From Diphasiastrum complanatum (taxonomy: Eukaryota > Streptophyta > Lycopodiopsida > Lycopodiales > Lycopodiaceae): a DNA stretch of 64,000 bases. Under the pieces are notes generated by a model. It worked only from the letters and a program-made list of their open reading frames with translations. It ran no database searches and was not told where the DNA came from. Of this stretch, positions 13,490-24,928 are shown piece by piece. The stretch lies in contig CM055113.1 of assembly GCA_029204225.1 (NCBI GenBank), positions 10,814,364 through 10,878,363 of the forward strand. The letters run 5' to 3'. How positions within the stretch are numbered: the stretch's first letter is position 1; every line of letters begins with the position of its first letter. A program made the position numbers and the translations under genes.

Positions 13490-13770
13490 TGGACTTAAAA
13501 ATCTTAGTGAGGGTTCTGAGTATAATAGGAAGTCTGGCGAGGGTTCCCAAGGTGCAGCGAGGCTTAAACATTCGCGAAGATGGAACCTTGGCAATGGTAC
13601 CTCATAAAAGCTAATTTTTTATGAGGGTTCCCAAATCCTCACACTTTTTGAACGCTCGCAGGTAGTAGTTTCTATAACTTCTGCCATGAAGTAACCTTCG
13701 CAGAAGCTGCTATAGGGAAATGGAGATAGAATTTCCATAGGGAAGCTCGCGAGGGTTAATATTGACAACA
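13490..13770. repeat. Irregular GCGAGGGTTC-type motif cluster
   Basis: The segment repeats words such as GTGAGGGTTC, GGCGAGGGTTCCC, AGCGAGGCTT, TATGAGGGTTCCC and GCGAGGGTTAA. The same kind of word occurs in the gypsy leader at 3.5-4.0 kb. It may be a decayed piece of a similar leader. Confidence 0.45.
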
Positions 13771-13928
13771 AGACAATGCCAAGAAGAATACAAAGCCTTT
13801 ATAAGGAAGACCTTACACAATTTGAGTTGTAGATATTTAGGATAAATGTAATTTTTTTAGTCATTTGGATGATGGTGTGCTAGAAGGAAAAAGAATTGTG
13901 AAAGATTTTCTAGATTGCATGATGTATT

Positions 13929-14018
13929 AGATAATGGGCCTTCAAGGCCCATTATGGGATATTATGTGGGTGAGACCCATAATATCCCATAATGGGCCTT
14001 CAAAGGCCCATTATCTTA
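13929..14018. repeat. Long inverted repeat (foldback) with palindromic arms
   Basis: A left arm (13929-13970) and right arm (13976-14018) are inverted copies, differing by a 2-base indel and a few bases, around the loop TGAGA. Each arm also contains its own palindrome built on ATAATGGGCCTT and its complement. The DNA could extrude as a cruciform with side hairpins. A second perfect 11-bp inverted pair (GCAGGGGTGGC at 14027, GCCACCCCTGC at 14081) follows. This may be a foldback element or MITE, but no TSD is clear. Confidence 0.85.
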
Positions 14019-14633
14019 TGTTATAGGCAGGGGTGGCGCATTTTGGATAATTAAGGATCATGTTTTTAACAGAGAATCAGCCACCCCTGCTAATAACGTC
14101 GCCTTTGTAGAATACTAAAATCTATCATTCAAGTGGACATCATACAATGTCTACTTCAAGCTAAGTCATAGTCCATGTCTTTGTCAACTAAAAGAATTAT
14201 AGTTTTGGCTAAGCTCATTAGAAGTGTTACGTGTCTTATTGATAAGTGCTAGAATTTTAGCAAATATTATTTAGTCTCATTTTTGTTCTAGTCTCCTTAA
14301 TAGATTGACAGACCTTTGTTTCAAATTCCCTATTGAACGCAGTAAATATTTACATTCAATATATAAAAGTTTGAGGTCATGACACTTAAATACAAATAGA
14401 GTATATGAGGAGCACCATTAACAAATAGAAGGCCATGAAAAAAATTGAAGAACCATTCAAAGAAGAAAATGCAAGAATTCAAAGATTACAAAAAAGCCCC
14501 AAAGGAAATGAGAAAATATATAGAGAAAAGTGTAGGAAACAATGGAGGAAAACAAATCCATGCAAAAATGCATATAAGAAATAATCTATAGACAATCTTA
14601 TATGCATCTCTTATTTGGTGATTATTAATTCCC

Positions 14634-15200
14634 TCCTAGAAAGTTTGATTAAGCAAAATATCTCTCTCTTATTGACATCAATCTAGAAAGTTTGATGAAG
14701 CAAAATCTCTCTCTCTTATTAGTGTGTTACGAAGTTGCTGTTTAGGGATGTCGGGCATATGAATTCTTATATGCAAAAATTGGCCAATTTCAATAGTTCA
14801 CCACCGAAGGAAAAAATAAGAAAATTTTGAGGTTGGTAATATTAATTAAAAGCATTTCGATTGAGTTGGAGATGAAACCTATTTAGTTTGTTGAATTTTC
14901 TTTCTTTGAAAAAATTTGTATGCTTCTCATACACACGTCCTCAAATTCTTTCCAATTTTGAAAAAGTTTGGACCACTACGTGTAACAAGACATTCATTTT
15001 CTAAAGGCAAATGCAAAACTTGAACATTAGCTTCTCCCTCTTAAAAAAAAAAAAATCTTATGTGTCTTTGAATAATGCATTCTCCCCTTTCAAACATTGT
15101 GTTCTTCATCTTCACAATGTCTTCAATATTCAAATAGTGAATGGGAATCAATATTCACACAATGTCTTCAATATTTAAACAGTGAATGGGAATCAATAAT
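14634..15200. repeat. Two short tandem duplications
   Basis: About 50 bp carrying CTAGAAAGTTTGATTAAGC is repeated at 14636-14680 and 14684-14720. About 50 bp carrying CACAATGTCTTCAATATT and AGTGAATGGGAATCAATA is repeated at 15113-15153 and 15161-15200. No genes were seen in between. Confidence 0.75.
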
Positions 15201-15299
15201 GAAAGAATCAAAAACCATAATTATTTAGCTCATTTCAAGCTCTTTCCAATGGTTGATTTCAATGCAAAATCTGACCTTTTCTACAGGCCCATAACGATC

Positions 15300-16216
15300 T
15301 ACTACAAATCAAAAGTTGGCAGGTGAAATCCATTATGGTAGGTAAAATGGTGGCAAACAAAATTATGCCTTGTATGCACTTGCGAGAGGCAATTGGCGAT
15401 TGTGAGCGCATTCCAAGGTACGTAATGGTCGTCTCTTATTAGCCTAGGGACGTATTAGCCCCGACGCTCTCTCAACCACATTTGTCCTCCCATTTAGATT
15501 TAAAATCATCTAGTTAGCCTCACTCTCTGGGTGGTGAGGCAGTGACTGGGGATAAACATATTCATGCTTTTAAGGCCCCCCAAGGTTGGCCCTATGAATG
15601 ATGCACGTGTGAAAGAGGAGGAGGAGGAGGAGGAGAAGGAGTTTTGAGTGTTTTTATTTGATCGTTCTCTCTTTTATTTTACCCTCCTCGCTCCCATATC
15701 TTCCCTCCCTCCCGTTTCTTAGTAGCTATAGTAACAGAAACGCCCTTGCGCTGTTACTACTAATCCCGTTTGTTATTTTCTTTCACCTCTTTCCTTCCTT
15801 CCTGTTCGTTGCTCATGGTTTGCAAACAGTTATTGGTTTGTCGCCGCTCTTCTATTACCCACCTCCGCGACTGCAACAGCAGCAGCCACGCGTTACTATC
15901 TTGTGAAGAAGTACGGTTAGCGTCAAGAATTTGTTGTAGTTTTCGTCGGCGCATGTGATATGTATACTTTCTTCATTCAACATTAACTGCTGCGTTTGTG
16001 ATTACAATTTGTACATGCATCTTCCTGCCTACCCACCAGCACTATTTTGATCTATTTGGAACTTGTTTGTGCTGAAGCAGTATCGAAGCTTTTCTTAGCA
16101 ATCCATGTTGTTGGGTTTCTTCTCCAGGTCTAATTTCCACAGAGTTAGCTGAAGCTTTTCTCTATACAATCTCTACACAATCAAAGGTTTGAAACCAAGT
16201 TTCTGGGTAGGACGAT
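15300..16216 (+). promoter_or_regulatory. Putative promoter and 5' leader of the kelch gene
   Basis: The region before the kelch start codon is less AT-rich than the DNA to its left and contains a (GAG)n purine run at about 15617-15641, a common feature near plant transcription starts. In-frame TAG at 16208-16210 precedes the ATG. A pyrimidine stretch ending CAG near 16127 could be the acceptor of a 5'-UTR intron. I see no convincing TATA box and cannot place the transcription start. Confidence 0.4.
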
Positions 16217-16400
16217 ATGCAATGGAGACGAGTGATGTTGGAAGGCAAAACAACGTCAAGGACAAGAGGAGGCGCAATAGGGCCGGGTAAAAGGTGGGGC
16301 CACACCTGTAATGCCGTGGAGGATGGGCGTCTTATATACGTATTTGGAGGATATGGCAAATATGACTGCCAGACCAAAGATGTTCATGTGTTCGATGCCG
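16217..16400 (+). CDS. Kelch-repeat protein gene, exon 1
   Basis: This exon encodes the N-terminus and first kelch blade of a plant kelch protein (galactose-oxidase/kelch superfamily). The key stretch is RWGHTCNAVEDGRLIYVFGG, with the double glycine of the kelch motif, followed by a CQTKDVHVFD strand. The start is the first ATG after an in-frame TAG at 16208. The exon stops in phase 1 at the donor G|GTAGCT. Joining its last G to exon 2 restores the sequence VHVFDAVKETWSKP, as expected between blades. Kelch blades build a beta-propeller used for protein binding; the partner is unknown. The exon is clean, in contrast to the decayed transposon DNA around it. Confidence 0.9.
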
Positions 16401-17689
16401 GTAGCTTTTCTATCTTGAATGATTGAGATCATGCTGATTATAGTTTGCTGTTTTTCCTGCCATTAAGTACGATCGTCTGAAAGTCAATGGTGAGTTTTGA
16501 GATTTTGCAGATAGTAGTTTGGTTAGAAAAGTTATAGTCACTATTGAAGGCTTTGCATACGTTTCTTGTTTGTGCCAATTTTTGGTTATAAGCTGATCAA
16601 ATTACCGAGTATTTTGGCTAGACATGATGTACAAAGATGCATGAATTATTAGCAATCAATGTACATCAATACAACTCCTCTAGAGGAGGAAATCAGCCGT
16701 AGAAAAATATTTCAAGAAGGTGCCTAGATCCGTGACCACTCATCATTCAAATCTTTAAATTTCATTATTGGAGTTTAAACTTCTACCATACATAACTAAC
16801 TAGTCGAAATACTTAACTAACCCTACTAAAACAATAAACTGTTCAAGATTATGAAACTATGAAATTTTTGAGCTCACTTGGGCCCTTTTTATAAGTGCTC
16901 AATAAGAAATCACTCGTCATTATTATTCTATCGAACTGCTGCGTTACAATCCTTCTCATCCTAAAGAATTACTTATAATGCAACATGATGCCTTAAAGTT
17001 AACTGCAGAAAATCTTCTTTATCTTTTTATATGAGAATTACAAACTATTTGCTGCTTGCCAGGGAGCTCCCTCTTCAAGGAAGCCCCCCCCTCCGCATGA
17101 CCCAAAACCCTGGTGGATTTTATTTTTCAGGATCTTATCTTCAAATCCGAGTTTTTGCTGGGTGTATATACGAGCGAACCATGGCCTTCCATAGGAGAAA
17201 TTCTCTAGAAGCTTGAATCCCTTAATACGTTACTTCAACACATGGAAAACTTGTGGATTTTACTATATAGTACTATAGGCAGCTTAAATTTTTTTCTCAA
17301 ATAGGCAGCTCTGATTCACAAGCTACTTTGCCCTTCCCATATCTTATAAGGTAAGGCCAATAATACCTATTAGCAAACTTTGAATAATTATCTTCTTTCA
17401 AAGATTTGTGATTGTGTGGCTGCAATCTTAAAACATCAGTATCTCCTTTTCAAATTCCAGTTATCTCCTTTTATTATTTGCATACAATTTCATCCTTTGT
17501 TGAGCCCTTATGACGAGGAGTCATACGCCAGTATATATTCTCTAAAGGCATGACATCACCACTAATATGGTGCTCAATTTGATACCATATGGGAACATGA
17601 TTTGAAGTATGCCAAAGTGAGTCACACACGCATGTAGAAAAATATAAATTATGAAGTGCATGACAACAATTAAGGTTAGGGATGAACAA

Positions 17690-18480
17690 ATTGGGTGCTT
17701 GAAGGAGCAGATCAAGGGTTTATCAACCAATCAACTATTGTATCAATTGGCAGTTTTTATGGGCGAGCGTAAGGACCATAAACTGGAATTGGTTGAAGGT
17801 TGGGTGCAATGATGGGATAGTTGTTTCAATGTCCATGAAAGCCTAGAGGAAAAAAAGGATTAATACCGTAATGCATCACATTTCCTGGCAAAGTGGTGGA
17901 GAGATGTTTTGCGAAAAGTAGCAACTTTGGAGGAATTTAAGACATTATTCTTGAAGATCCCCATGTTGGTAGATGATTTACTAATGTACAATTGGCTTAT
18001 GGATTGTACGATGGGCAACATGGGATTTGTTACTACGTTAAGGAATCTACCGACTTATTGAGCAAAGTACTCTTGTTTTATTCTGAAGTTGGCACAATGG
18101 CATTTTATTTGCCGTTCGTCGGCTTATTATTAGAACAAGTGCACATGCAATGTGTTCAAAAGTCTTGAGGATGCCATCTAAGTGGCAGATGCCTACGACA
18201 AATTAGTTGCGGCTTCAAGGAAAATCCGTGCAAGTAGCCTTGCAAATGCCAAAAAGAACAAGAAAAGGACGAGACAATATTTTGACGAGTTAGATGAAGC
18301 TGCACACAAATTCCCAAAGAAACAGGTAAAAGGTAAAGATTAAACTTCTTCAAAGGCAGGCTTCACATGGATCGAGGATCTCAAGGATAGAGTTTGTTTC
18401 AACTGCAAGATACCGGGTCATCTTTAAAGGGATTGTTTGAACGGAAGAAAATTAGTTGTTGATACCATGGTAATCCATCT
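17690..18480 (+). pseudogene. Ty3/gypsy gag with zinc knuckle, decayed
   Basis: Broken frames give HFLAKWWRDVLRKVATLEEF, then a basic stretch (ANAKKNKKRTRQYFDEL) and finally CFNCKIPGHL followed by a stop and RDC. The last part is a CCHC zinc knuckle (C-x2-C-x4-H-x4-C) interrupted by a stop codon. This layout matches the capsid-to-nucleocapsid part of a gypsy gag. The associated RT lies downstream at 19.0-20.3 kb. Confidence 0.7.
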
Positions 18481-18529
18481 ACCAGGAGGTGAATTCTCTA
18501 GATTGTAAATCAGTTTTTTGATGGTTGTT

Positions 18530-20340
18530 CGTGTGGATGTCTTTTAGTACAAATTCCTTCAAACCTAATGATTTGTTTCGAGTGAGAGGCAAGATTTTAG
18601 GAGAGGAAGTGAATTTGATTTGATTTTGGATCTACTCAGAACTTTATAAATTCTTCTGCAGAGACTTAAAATTTCGATGGTGAAGAGCGACTACGCGTAT
18701 CAAGTGTACCTGGCTACCGGAATTGATATCGAGGTGTGGAACGTTCGGGTTTGTCGATGGAGTTCGATCTGTAGGGTATCAAGAAGGAGATTGTTTTTTA
18801 TGTCATGAATTGAGATAGAATTGATCTTATTTTAGGATATGAGTGGTTCTTTAAGAGATTCGATGGATTAAAAACAGATTATAAAAACCATCAGAGGAAT
18901 TCTCTAATTATTGGTAAGTAATCTCCATTTTTGGAATGAATAGTTCAAGTGCTGAGCAAACCATTTCGGAGCCGGATCCAATACAAAAATGTTCGAGTGT
19001 TGAGTTTGATTTGAACATGTACTTATGAAATCTTTTTTAAGTTGCAATGTGAGCATATTTTGTAATAACATAAGTGAATTTCCGTCTGAATTATCATGTG
19101 TTGAAAAACAGATTTTAGATAAGTTGAAACAAGAGTTTAGAGATGTGCTCCTTGATGAACTACCTCATGGATTATCGCCCGTTCGGATGGTAGACCATAA
19201 GACAGACTTGATGTTTGGAACTCAATCAATCGTTCGACCACTATATAAGTTCAATTCAAAAGGGGAAGATAGAATAACGAGACAAATTGTTAACTATTTG
19301 AAAATGGGACATATCATCGTGGGGGGCTCCAGCTCTTCTTAAGGACAAGAGTGATGGCAGTTTTTGAATTTGTGTAGTTGCCTGACTAAACTTATTATTT
19401 AGAACAAGTATACATTACCCAGGATGGATGATTTGGTGGATGGATTGTGTGGAGTGAAATACTTCACCAAGATATATCTTCGTACATGATACTATCAGAT
19501 TTGTATCCATGCTGATGACGTTCAAAAGATGGGTTCTAGTACTCAATCTGGTCATTACGAATTTCTAGTACTTTTGTTTGAATCGACCAATGCTCCGGCC
19601 ACTTTCCTATAGGTGATGAATGATCTATTTTGTCCATATTTGGGGAAGTTTGTGGATGTATCATGTATAGTAAGATATTGAAGGAACATTTTGAGCGTCT
19701 CCATATTGTCATGAGTATTTTGAGGCAAGAGAAGCTCTCTGCAAAACAATCCAAATCCGAATCTATGAGACACGAACTCCTTAATTTGGGTCATTGGATT
19801 ACCTATGAGGGGATAAAGATTGACTATGAAAAAAAAGGTAGTTGTGGAATGGCCAGTTCCCAAAACAGTCCGTCAACTGAAGTCATTCTTGGGGTTTACA
19901 ATGTTTTCCAAAAAATTATTAGGGATTATGCGATGATGACAGGTTCTCTCAATAACCCGTTAAGAGGGAAAATTAGCAAGAAAGGTTTTGCACATTGCTA
20001 ATTCTGGTCTTTCTTATGAATACTAATGCTAGTGATTTTGCAATAGGAGCGGTACTATTGCAAAATGGAAAGCTTGTGTCTTTTGAACGTAAGAAGTTAC
20101 TGATGTGCAAGTAAAAAATTTGACTCATGAAGAAGAGCTTTTTGCTATGACTAATGCATTGAAAACTTGGAGGCATTACTGTATGATAAGAAGATCACTT
20201 TGAACACTGATTATCAACCCCTTTGGTATTCTTGTATCAAAATGATTTGGTGAGGAAGGCTCGTTGGGTTGAGTTGATGCAAGAATTTGAACTTGAAGTT
20301 TTTTAAATTAAAGGACCTAAAAGTCAAGTTGTATATTCTC
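18530..20340 (+). pseudogene. Ty3/gypsy protease, RT and RNase H, decayed
   Basis: A decayed protease region is followed by the pre-RT linker (FRDVLLDELPHGLSPVRMVD, then YLKMGHIIVGG), RT motif A/B sequence (NKYTLPRMDDLVDGL), thumb sequence (HFERLHIVMSILRQEKLSAK) and an RNase H start (NASDFAIGAVLLQN-like, broken by a shift). The YVDD-like active site is lost: the matching place reads as a stop-ridden segment near 19650. Many stops and frameshifts mark it as an old insertion. Gag at 17.7 kb and integrase fragments at 20.4-21.3 kb are probably from the same element. Confidence 0.8.
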
Positions 20341-20394
20341 TGAGCTGTATTTGTGAAGTGAATGAACTCTTTTTTCATAAGGATCTTCGGACTT

Positions 20395-20640
20395 TCATGT
20401 TTTATTAAATGTCCAACGGAATACTCTCCCACCTTTTAGATTCAATGGCAATAACAGTCCTTTGGCTTTTAAGCGATTAGCTTTAGCCATATGACATTGT
20501 TTACATTCAGCAACATAGGTTTCATCTTTGGCTAGAAGTTCCTGTGCATCAAATCTGATGTCCTTTGGATACCCAAGTGACCAGCACAAGCTGTATCATG
20601 ACATTCAAATGAGATTTTATTCTAAACAACATCACACGGG
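20395..20640 (-). pseudogene. Inverted gypsy integrase zinc-binding fragment
   Basis: On the minus strand the frame reads HLGYPKDIRF, then YVAECKQCHMAKANRLKAKG and LLLPLNLKGGRVF. This is the HHCC zinc domain of gypsy integrase and the step into its catalytic core. It is in the opposite orientation to the flanking gypsy sequences, so either a local inversion or a separate minus-strand insertion has occurred. Confidence 0.75.
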
Positions 20641-20929
20641 ACACTCACCTTCCCGTCATGGAATAACAAGCTATTATGGATGGAAAAATGATCTACATTT
20701 TTAACTTTCTTTCAGATCTGAAGACCTTGTAACTCCAATCCAGTAGAGTTGGCTTTATTCTTGTGAAAATTATGATAAGAGCTTTTGATTTAGCCCAGTT
20801 CTTTTGTGGAACATTTGTTTAGGCTTTATGGTTTGTCTTCAAATATTTTTAGTGATCGTGATTTCAATTTCACTTGACATTTTTGGTCAGCTGTATTCCA
20901 TAAATGTGAGATTTCCCTTAGCTTCAGTT

Positions 20930-21275
20930 CCACGGATCATCCAAAATTAGATGGTTAGACAGAGAGGATTAATTAGACCAGGGAAGATATGCTAAGAGCA
21001 TATGTCAATCTTAGTGGGAAATGTACTTTCTATAATCGTAATAAGCATTTGACAATTGGATATAGGTTTATGCTCATGTATGGATTCCAACAATGTTCAC
21101 ATGTCAATGGTAAATTAGGATATGTTCATGTTTAAAAGCAGCTGATTTTTTGCGTGATATGCAAGAAATGTTGGAGCAAGCACGTGAAAATGTTTTGGGT
21201 GTTCAGGAACGAGCCAAACGTTATGCTGACTTGAAACAAACTCCTCAAGAATTCAATGTTGGACAGTACCGTCCT
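20930..21275 (+). pseudogene. Gypsy integrase C-terminal fragment
   Basis: The plus strand gives REDMLRAYVNLSG, YRFMLMYGFQQ and then ERAKRYADLKQTPQEFNVGQ. These match the end of the gypsy integrase core (MLRAYV, PFMLMYG) and its C-terminal region (QERAKKYADKKR...F.VGD). Frames are broken. The sequence then passes into copia gag sequence near 21260. Confidence 0.75.
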
Positions 21276-21885
21276 AATGGCCAAGGGGCTATGGGATGTT
21301 GTCGTAGGTATCGAAGGCAAGCCGGATGCGGACGACACAACCATCTCAAAATGGAAACTAAAGGATGGTAAAGCTTTCACGCTAATCATTCTCAACATAT
21401 CAGATACTCCAATCGGCCATGTATCTGAAGCTCAAACTTCGAAAGAAGTATGGGATATTCTTAGTACATTATATGATGTGAGGGACTTAACTTCCAAGTT
21501 ACATCTTAGAAGAAAATTCTTCTTACTCAAAATGTCTAGTGGTGATTCGTTACAGAATTACATAAACCAGTTCAAGAATCTATTGCAGCAAATGGTAGTT
21601 GTTGGATCAGTCATCGACTGCGGGATGTTGAAAGCTAAGAAGAACAAGAAGAAGCAATCGAATCAACAAGCAAATGCAGTTGCTGAGACATCTCATGCCC
21701 TCAATCAAGAAGTGGAAGAAGATGCATTTATGATTAACCATGAGAAAGCATCAGATGGCAATGCTCGGTTTCTTGCCACTCAACACATGACCAATAATCT
21801 CCAATGCTTTGAGTCCTATACGCCTTACAGTACGTACACCTTGGTGATAATAGTACACACGCTATCGAAGGTGAAGGCACTGTAA
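21256..21885 (+). pseudogene. Ty1/copia gag fragment
   Basis: A 209-codon open frame contains the copia gag (UBN2-type) core: KGLWDVVVGIEGKPDADDT, SKWKLKDGKAFTLIIL, TSKEVWDILSTLYD and FFLLKMSSGDSLQNYINQFK. In its last third it shifts to Lys/Asn-rich and unrelated sequence. There is no zinc knuckle or protease before gag-pre-integrase sequence begins at 21.84 kb, so the middle of the element is deleted. The first codons come from gypsy integrase DNA, so the frame's start is chimeric. Confidence 0.8.
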
Positions 21886-22610
21886 GATTAAGCTTTTAGA
21901 ATGATCAATTCAAACTACTCCCTAAAGTTCTTTATGTACCTAATCTTTCTATGAATCTGCTATTTGTTAGCAGAATTACTGATTTAGGATAGAGTAGCAT
22001 TTGAATCTGATCAATGCAAAATTGGCGATAGGACGAATAAGATCCTTGCACTCGGAAAGAGACATGGGTACTTATATACATTGAGTCATTGTTATTCTGC
22101 TATAAGTCAAGCCTTGAATACTTCTGCTCTTGTCAATAAAGGATTACTTTGGCACTATAGACTTGGTTACCTAAATCATGCATCTGTTTCGAACATGTTT
22201 AGACAATCCCTAGTACTTATCTTGACTACCTAGATAAGAAAACCGACCTCCCTGTCTGCCAAAGTTGCATTATTGGAAAGGAGACTAGGATTTCATTTAG
22301 ATCAAGTGATTAACATGTAGCTAAAGATTTGCTAGACATTGCCCAATGCAAAGTTTATCATTGGTAGGTGCTAAATTTTGTATTACCTTCATTGATGAAT
22401 TTTCAAGAAGAACGATATATTTAATGAAGCATAAATCAAAGGTATTCAACCTCTTTAGAATATTCAAGGAGTGAGCTGAGAACGAAACTGGTAAAAGAAT
22501 CAAAGCATTGAGGACTGACAACGACGGAGAATATATCTCGACCAAATTCAAGGAGTAGTGCCTTAGCAAAGGTTGAGCAACAATTTATAAAAATAACGGG
22601 GGAAGAATGT
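21838..22610 (+). pseudogene. Ty1/copia GAG-pre-integrase and integrase fragment, second copy
   Basis: Nucleotides closely follow the copy at 560-1350: the block TATCGAAGGTGAAGG, CACTGTAAGATTAAG, then GATCCTTGCACTCGG and GAGACATG. In translation there are gag-pre-integrase and integrase core scraps broken by several stops and shifts. A short coherent piece reads TGKRIKALRTDNDGEYISTK near 22490. It belongs to the same copia family as the copy at the left end of the window. Confidence 0.8.
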
Positions 22611-22846
22611 TATGTCTTTGGACGTGTATAGTTGGTATGAGGTATGGCCTATGCCGTAAGGTAGCAGCTAGCCCTTAACCCAAAATAGGTCTTATGTCCC
22701 TATTTAGTTAAGACACCGCCTCATGCAGGGGTGGTTGTGGGCATAATAGCTATGCAAGGAGTGTTATTATCCTAAAAGGAGAATCTGCATTTCGTATGGA
22801 GGCTAGGGTTTGGGAGAATATATCTATACCCTCACCCCTCCTGTCA

Positions 22847-23310
22847 TGCCCACATATGGACTGATCTCGGATATTAGCTCATAAGGAGGTCAATAGGCCT
22901 ACCTCAACCTGTAAGTTAATTATGATTATGAGGGGTATGGGGCCCTCATGATATTAAAGTCAAAATTAATGGTTACGGGCATAAAACTCAAGATGGTGGA
23001 TTGGTATAGAACTAACAATGACTCATAGGGGAAGTGGATGAGGTGGCCCAGTTTGGCTCTTGCGGTGTTTAGTGAGGTATCACAGTTCACTCCTAGTTGT
23101 GGAGGAGGTTTGGAGGGTATAAGTATAGCCTCCCATGACTGGATTGGGTGATGGTAGCTATATGCTGTTGGAGTGACACCTCTCTCGTGTTGAGCATTGG
23201 ATGGTCCATAGCTTGGGGGCTAGATCTGATCGATCTAGATTTGGTTGGGGAGGTTTGTCCACCATCCATTCCGTTTGGTTCTATAGGTTCCCCTGTGGAG
23301 TTCTTGAAAG
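22847..23310 (+). repeat. Probable LTR upstream of a Met-tRNA primer site
   Basis: The segment begins TGCCCACATATGG and is directly followed by a TGGTATCAGAGCC primer site. The same start word TGCCCACATATGG recurs at 24929, as expected for the start of a second LTR, which is cut short there. The 3' end (TTCTTGAAAG) lacks the usual CA, so the limits are uncertain. The LTR could begin earlier, near 22600. Confidence 0.5.
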
Positions 23311-23323
23311 TGGTATCAGAGCC
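23311..23323 (+). other. Primer binding site for initiator tRNA-Met
   Basis: TGGTATCAGAGCC is complementary to the 3' end of plant initiator tRNA-Met, the usual primer of plant copia and many gypsy elements. Confidence 0.85.
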
Positions 23324-24369
23324 AAATATACTCTTTGAGAAATATATTCTCTCAGAGTTATCTGGGTTATAGGATTCTCAATCAAATATGTGATATTTAC
23401 AGATTGTGTGAGATCTGTGGAGATATGCTATGTAGTGAATCATTGTGGGATCATGATTTCTTTGCGCAAGTTTTAACTTGTGGATCTACAATGTGTTCCT
23501 TGGATTGGGTTTATAGGCCTTATGAGCATAACAAATATTTTTTAGATCGCATAAACTAATCAGTAAAAAACATAAGCATATTGATAAGAATTGTTTGGAG
23601 GCAATTACTGCCAAGCTAATAAGATATCTCGATGAGAATTACTTATTGACCTAGGAAGGATTTAAAATCAGAATGAATGTGGTTTTGAAATAGGGCCCAC
23701 ACCTAAACATTCAAATATTCCTAAATCAAGTAGAACTGACCCAATCAGGAGCGTTACTTCTGAGTTAGTTGTTTGAATCTATGGTGTAACATCATTCATT
23801 GGTATTGCAGTTTATATGTATTGCTTATAATTCACAATCATTATGAGTCATGTTGAGACTCATTCAGAGGGTTACGTGCATAGGATATGCAGGAACTTTT
23901 GGCTTTAATTTTTTTCCCGAATGGAAAAAAATGAAATGCTATCCCAGAAAATCAGATGGAGTTGGATAGTTGATGTAAACCAAAAGTCAAAACTTCATGT
24001 ATTGAAGTTTTGGTAAATCTTAAGTTATTCTAGATTAGAACTTAAGAGTAAAGGGGTCTAGATGCATTTTAGATTTGGAATGACACTTTGTGCCATGTCT
24101 AGAGAAAGAAAAATTTGAAAATTACAATTCTTTATAGGCATCATATAGTGAGTTGTTAAGTCCGAGACTTTCCTTGCAAAAAGGACTTATCTTGAGCAAC
24201 ACGTCTTCTAAGAATAATGATATTCACGCTCTCTTATTATCGAATATCGCATAAGAATCCGACGACTTGTGATTGACGTATCATAGTTCGGATTCAAATT
24301 TATACTCTATTGTTAGCAAAGGGCAATGTGCGAGGTTAAAAGAATAGATGCTATCAACATATGTCTTTT

Positions 24370-24880
24370 GATGGCAATCTCGTTGGAGAGGTAGCTATCC
24401 TTGGATACTGCTTATAGCCCATTGATGCTTATGTACGGTTTTGAACCTAGATCACCCATTGCAATTGAAACTCAAACGATCTCCTGCACGATATGCAAGA
24501 AATGCTACAAAATAGTAGGTGAGAATGTCCAATGTACCCAGGATGGGATCAGACATTATGCTAATTTGAAAAGATCGCCTCAAGATTATCAAAAAGGGGA
24601 TTGGGTATGTTTGCGTTTCTGGAGGATTCAAAGGTAATGTGTACCGGTAAGCATTACAAATTGTCTACTAGATATAGGGGGCCATATATTGGCTTACCGA
24701 TTGGACCTCCTGGAAGGAACTCAAGTACACCCGGTACTTCGCATAAATTGACTTGAGAAAAGTCTACGTGAAGGGCATCATCTTGGTTCTGGAGATCGAT
24801 CGGACGTGTTAGAGGAATCATCAGGTGTGAATCAACTTGGATATTGAAAAGATCTTGGATAAGAACTAAATGATTGCAAA
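24370..24880 (+). pseudogene. Gypsy integrase C-terminal remnant
   Basis: The frame reads YSPLMLMYGFEPRSPIAIET, then RHYANLKRSPQDYQKGDWVC and LRFWRIQR, then a broken AYRLDLLEGTQVHPVLRIN. In the family these are the integrase core end, the GDWV region and the SH3-like fold with an IHPVFHVS-type strand. It sits between the primer site at 23.3 kb and the truncated LTR start at 24929, so it is probably the surviving 3' pol end of that element. Confidence 0.75.
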
Positions 24881-24928
24881 ATCATATACTTACTGAGCAT
24901 CTGGTTCAATGGAGAGGTCATATAGACA

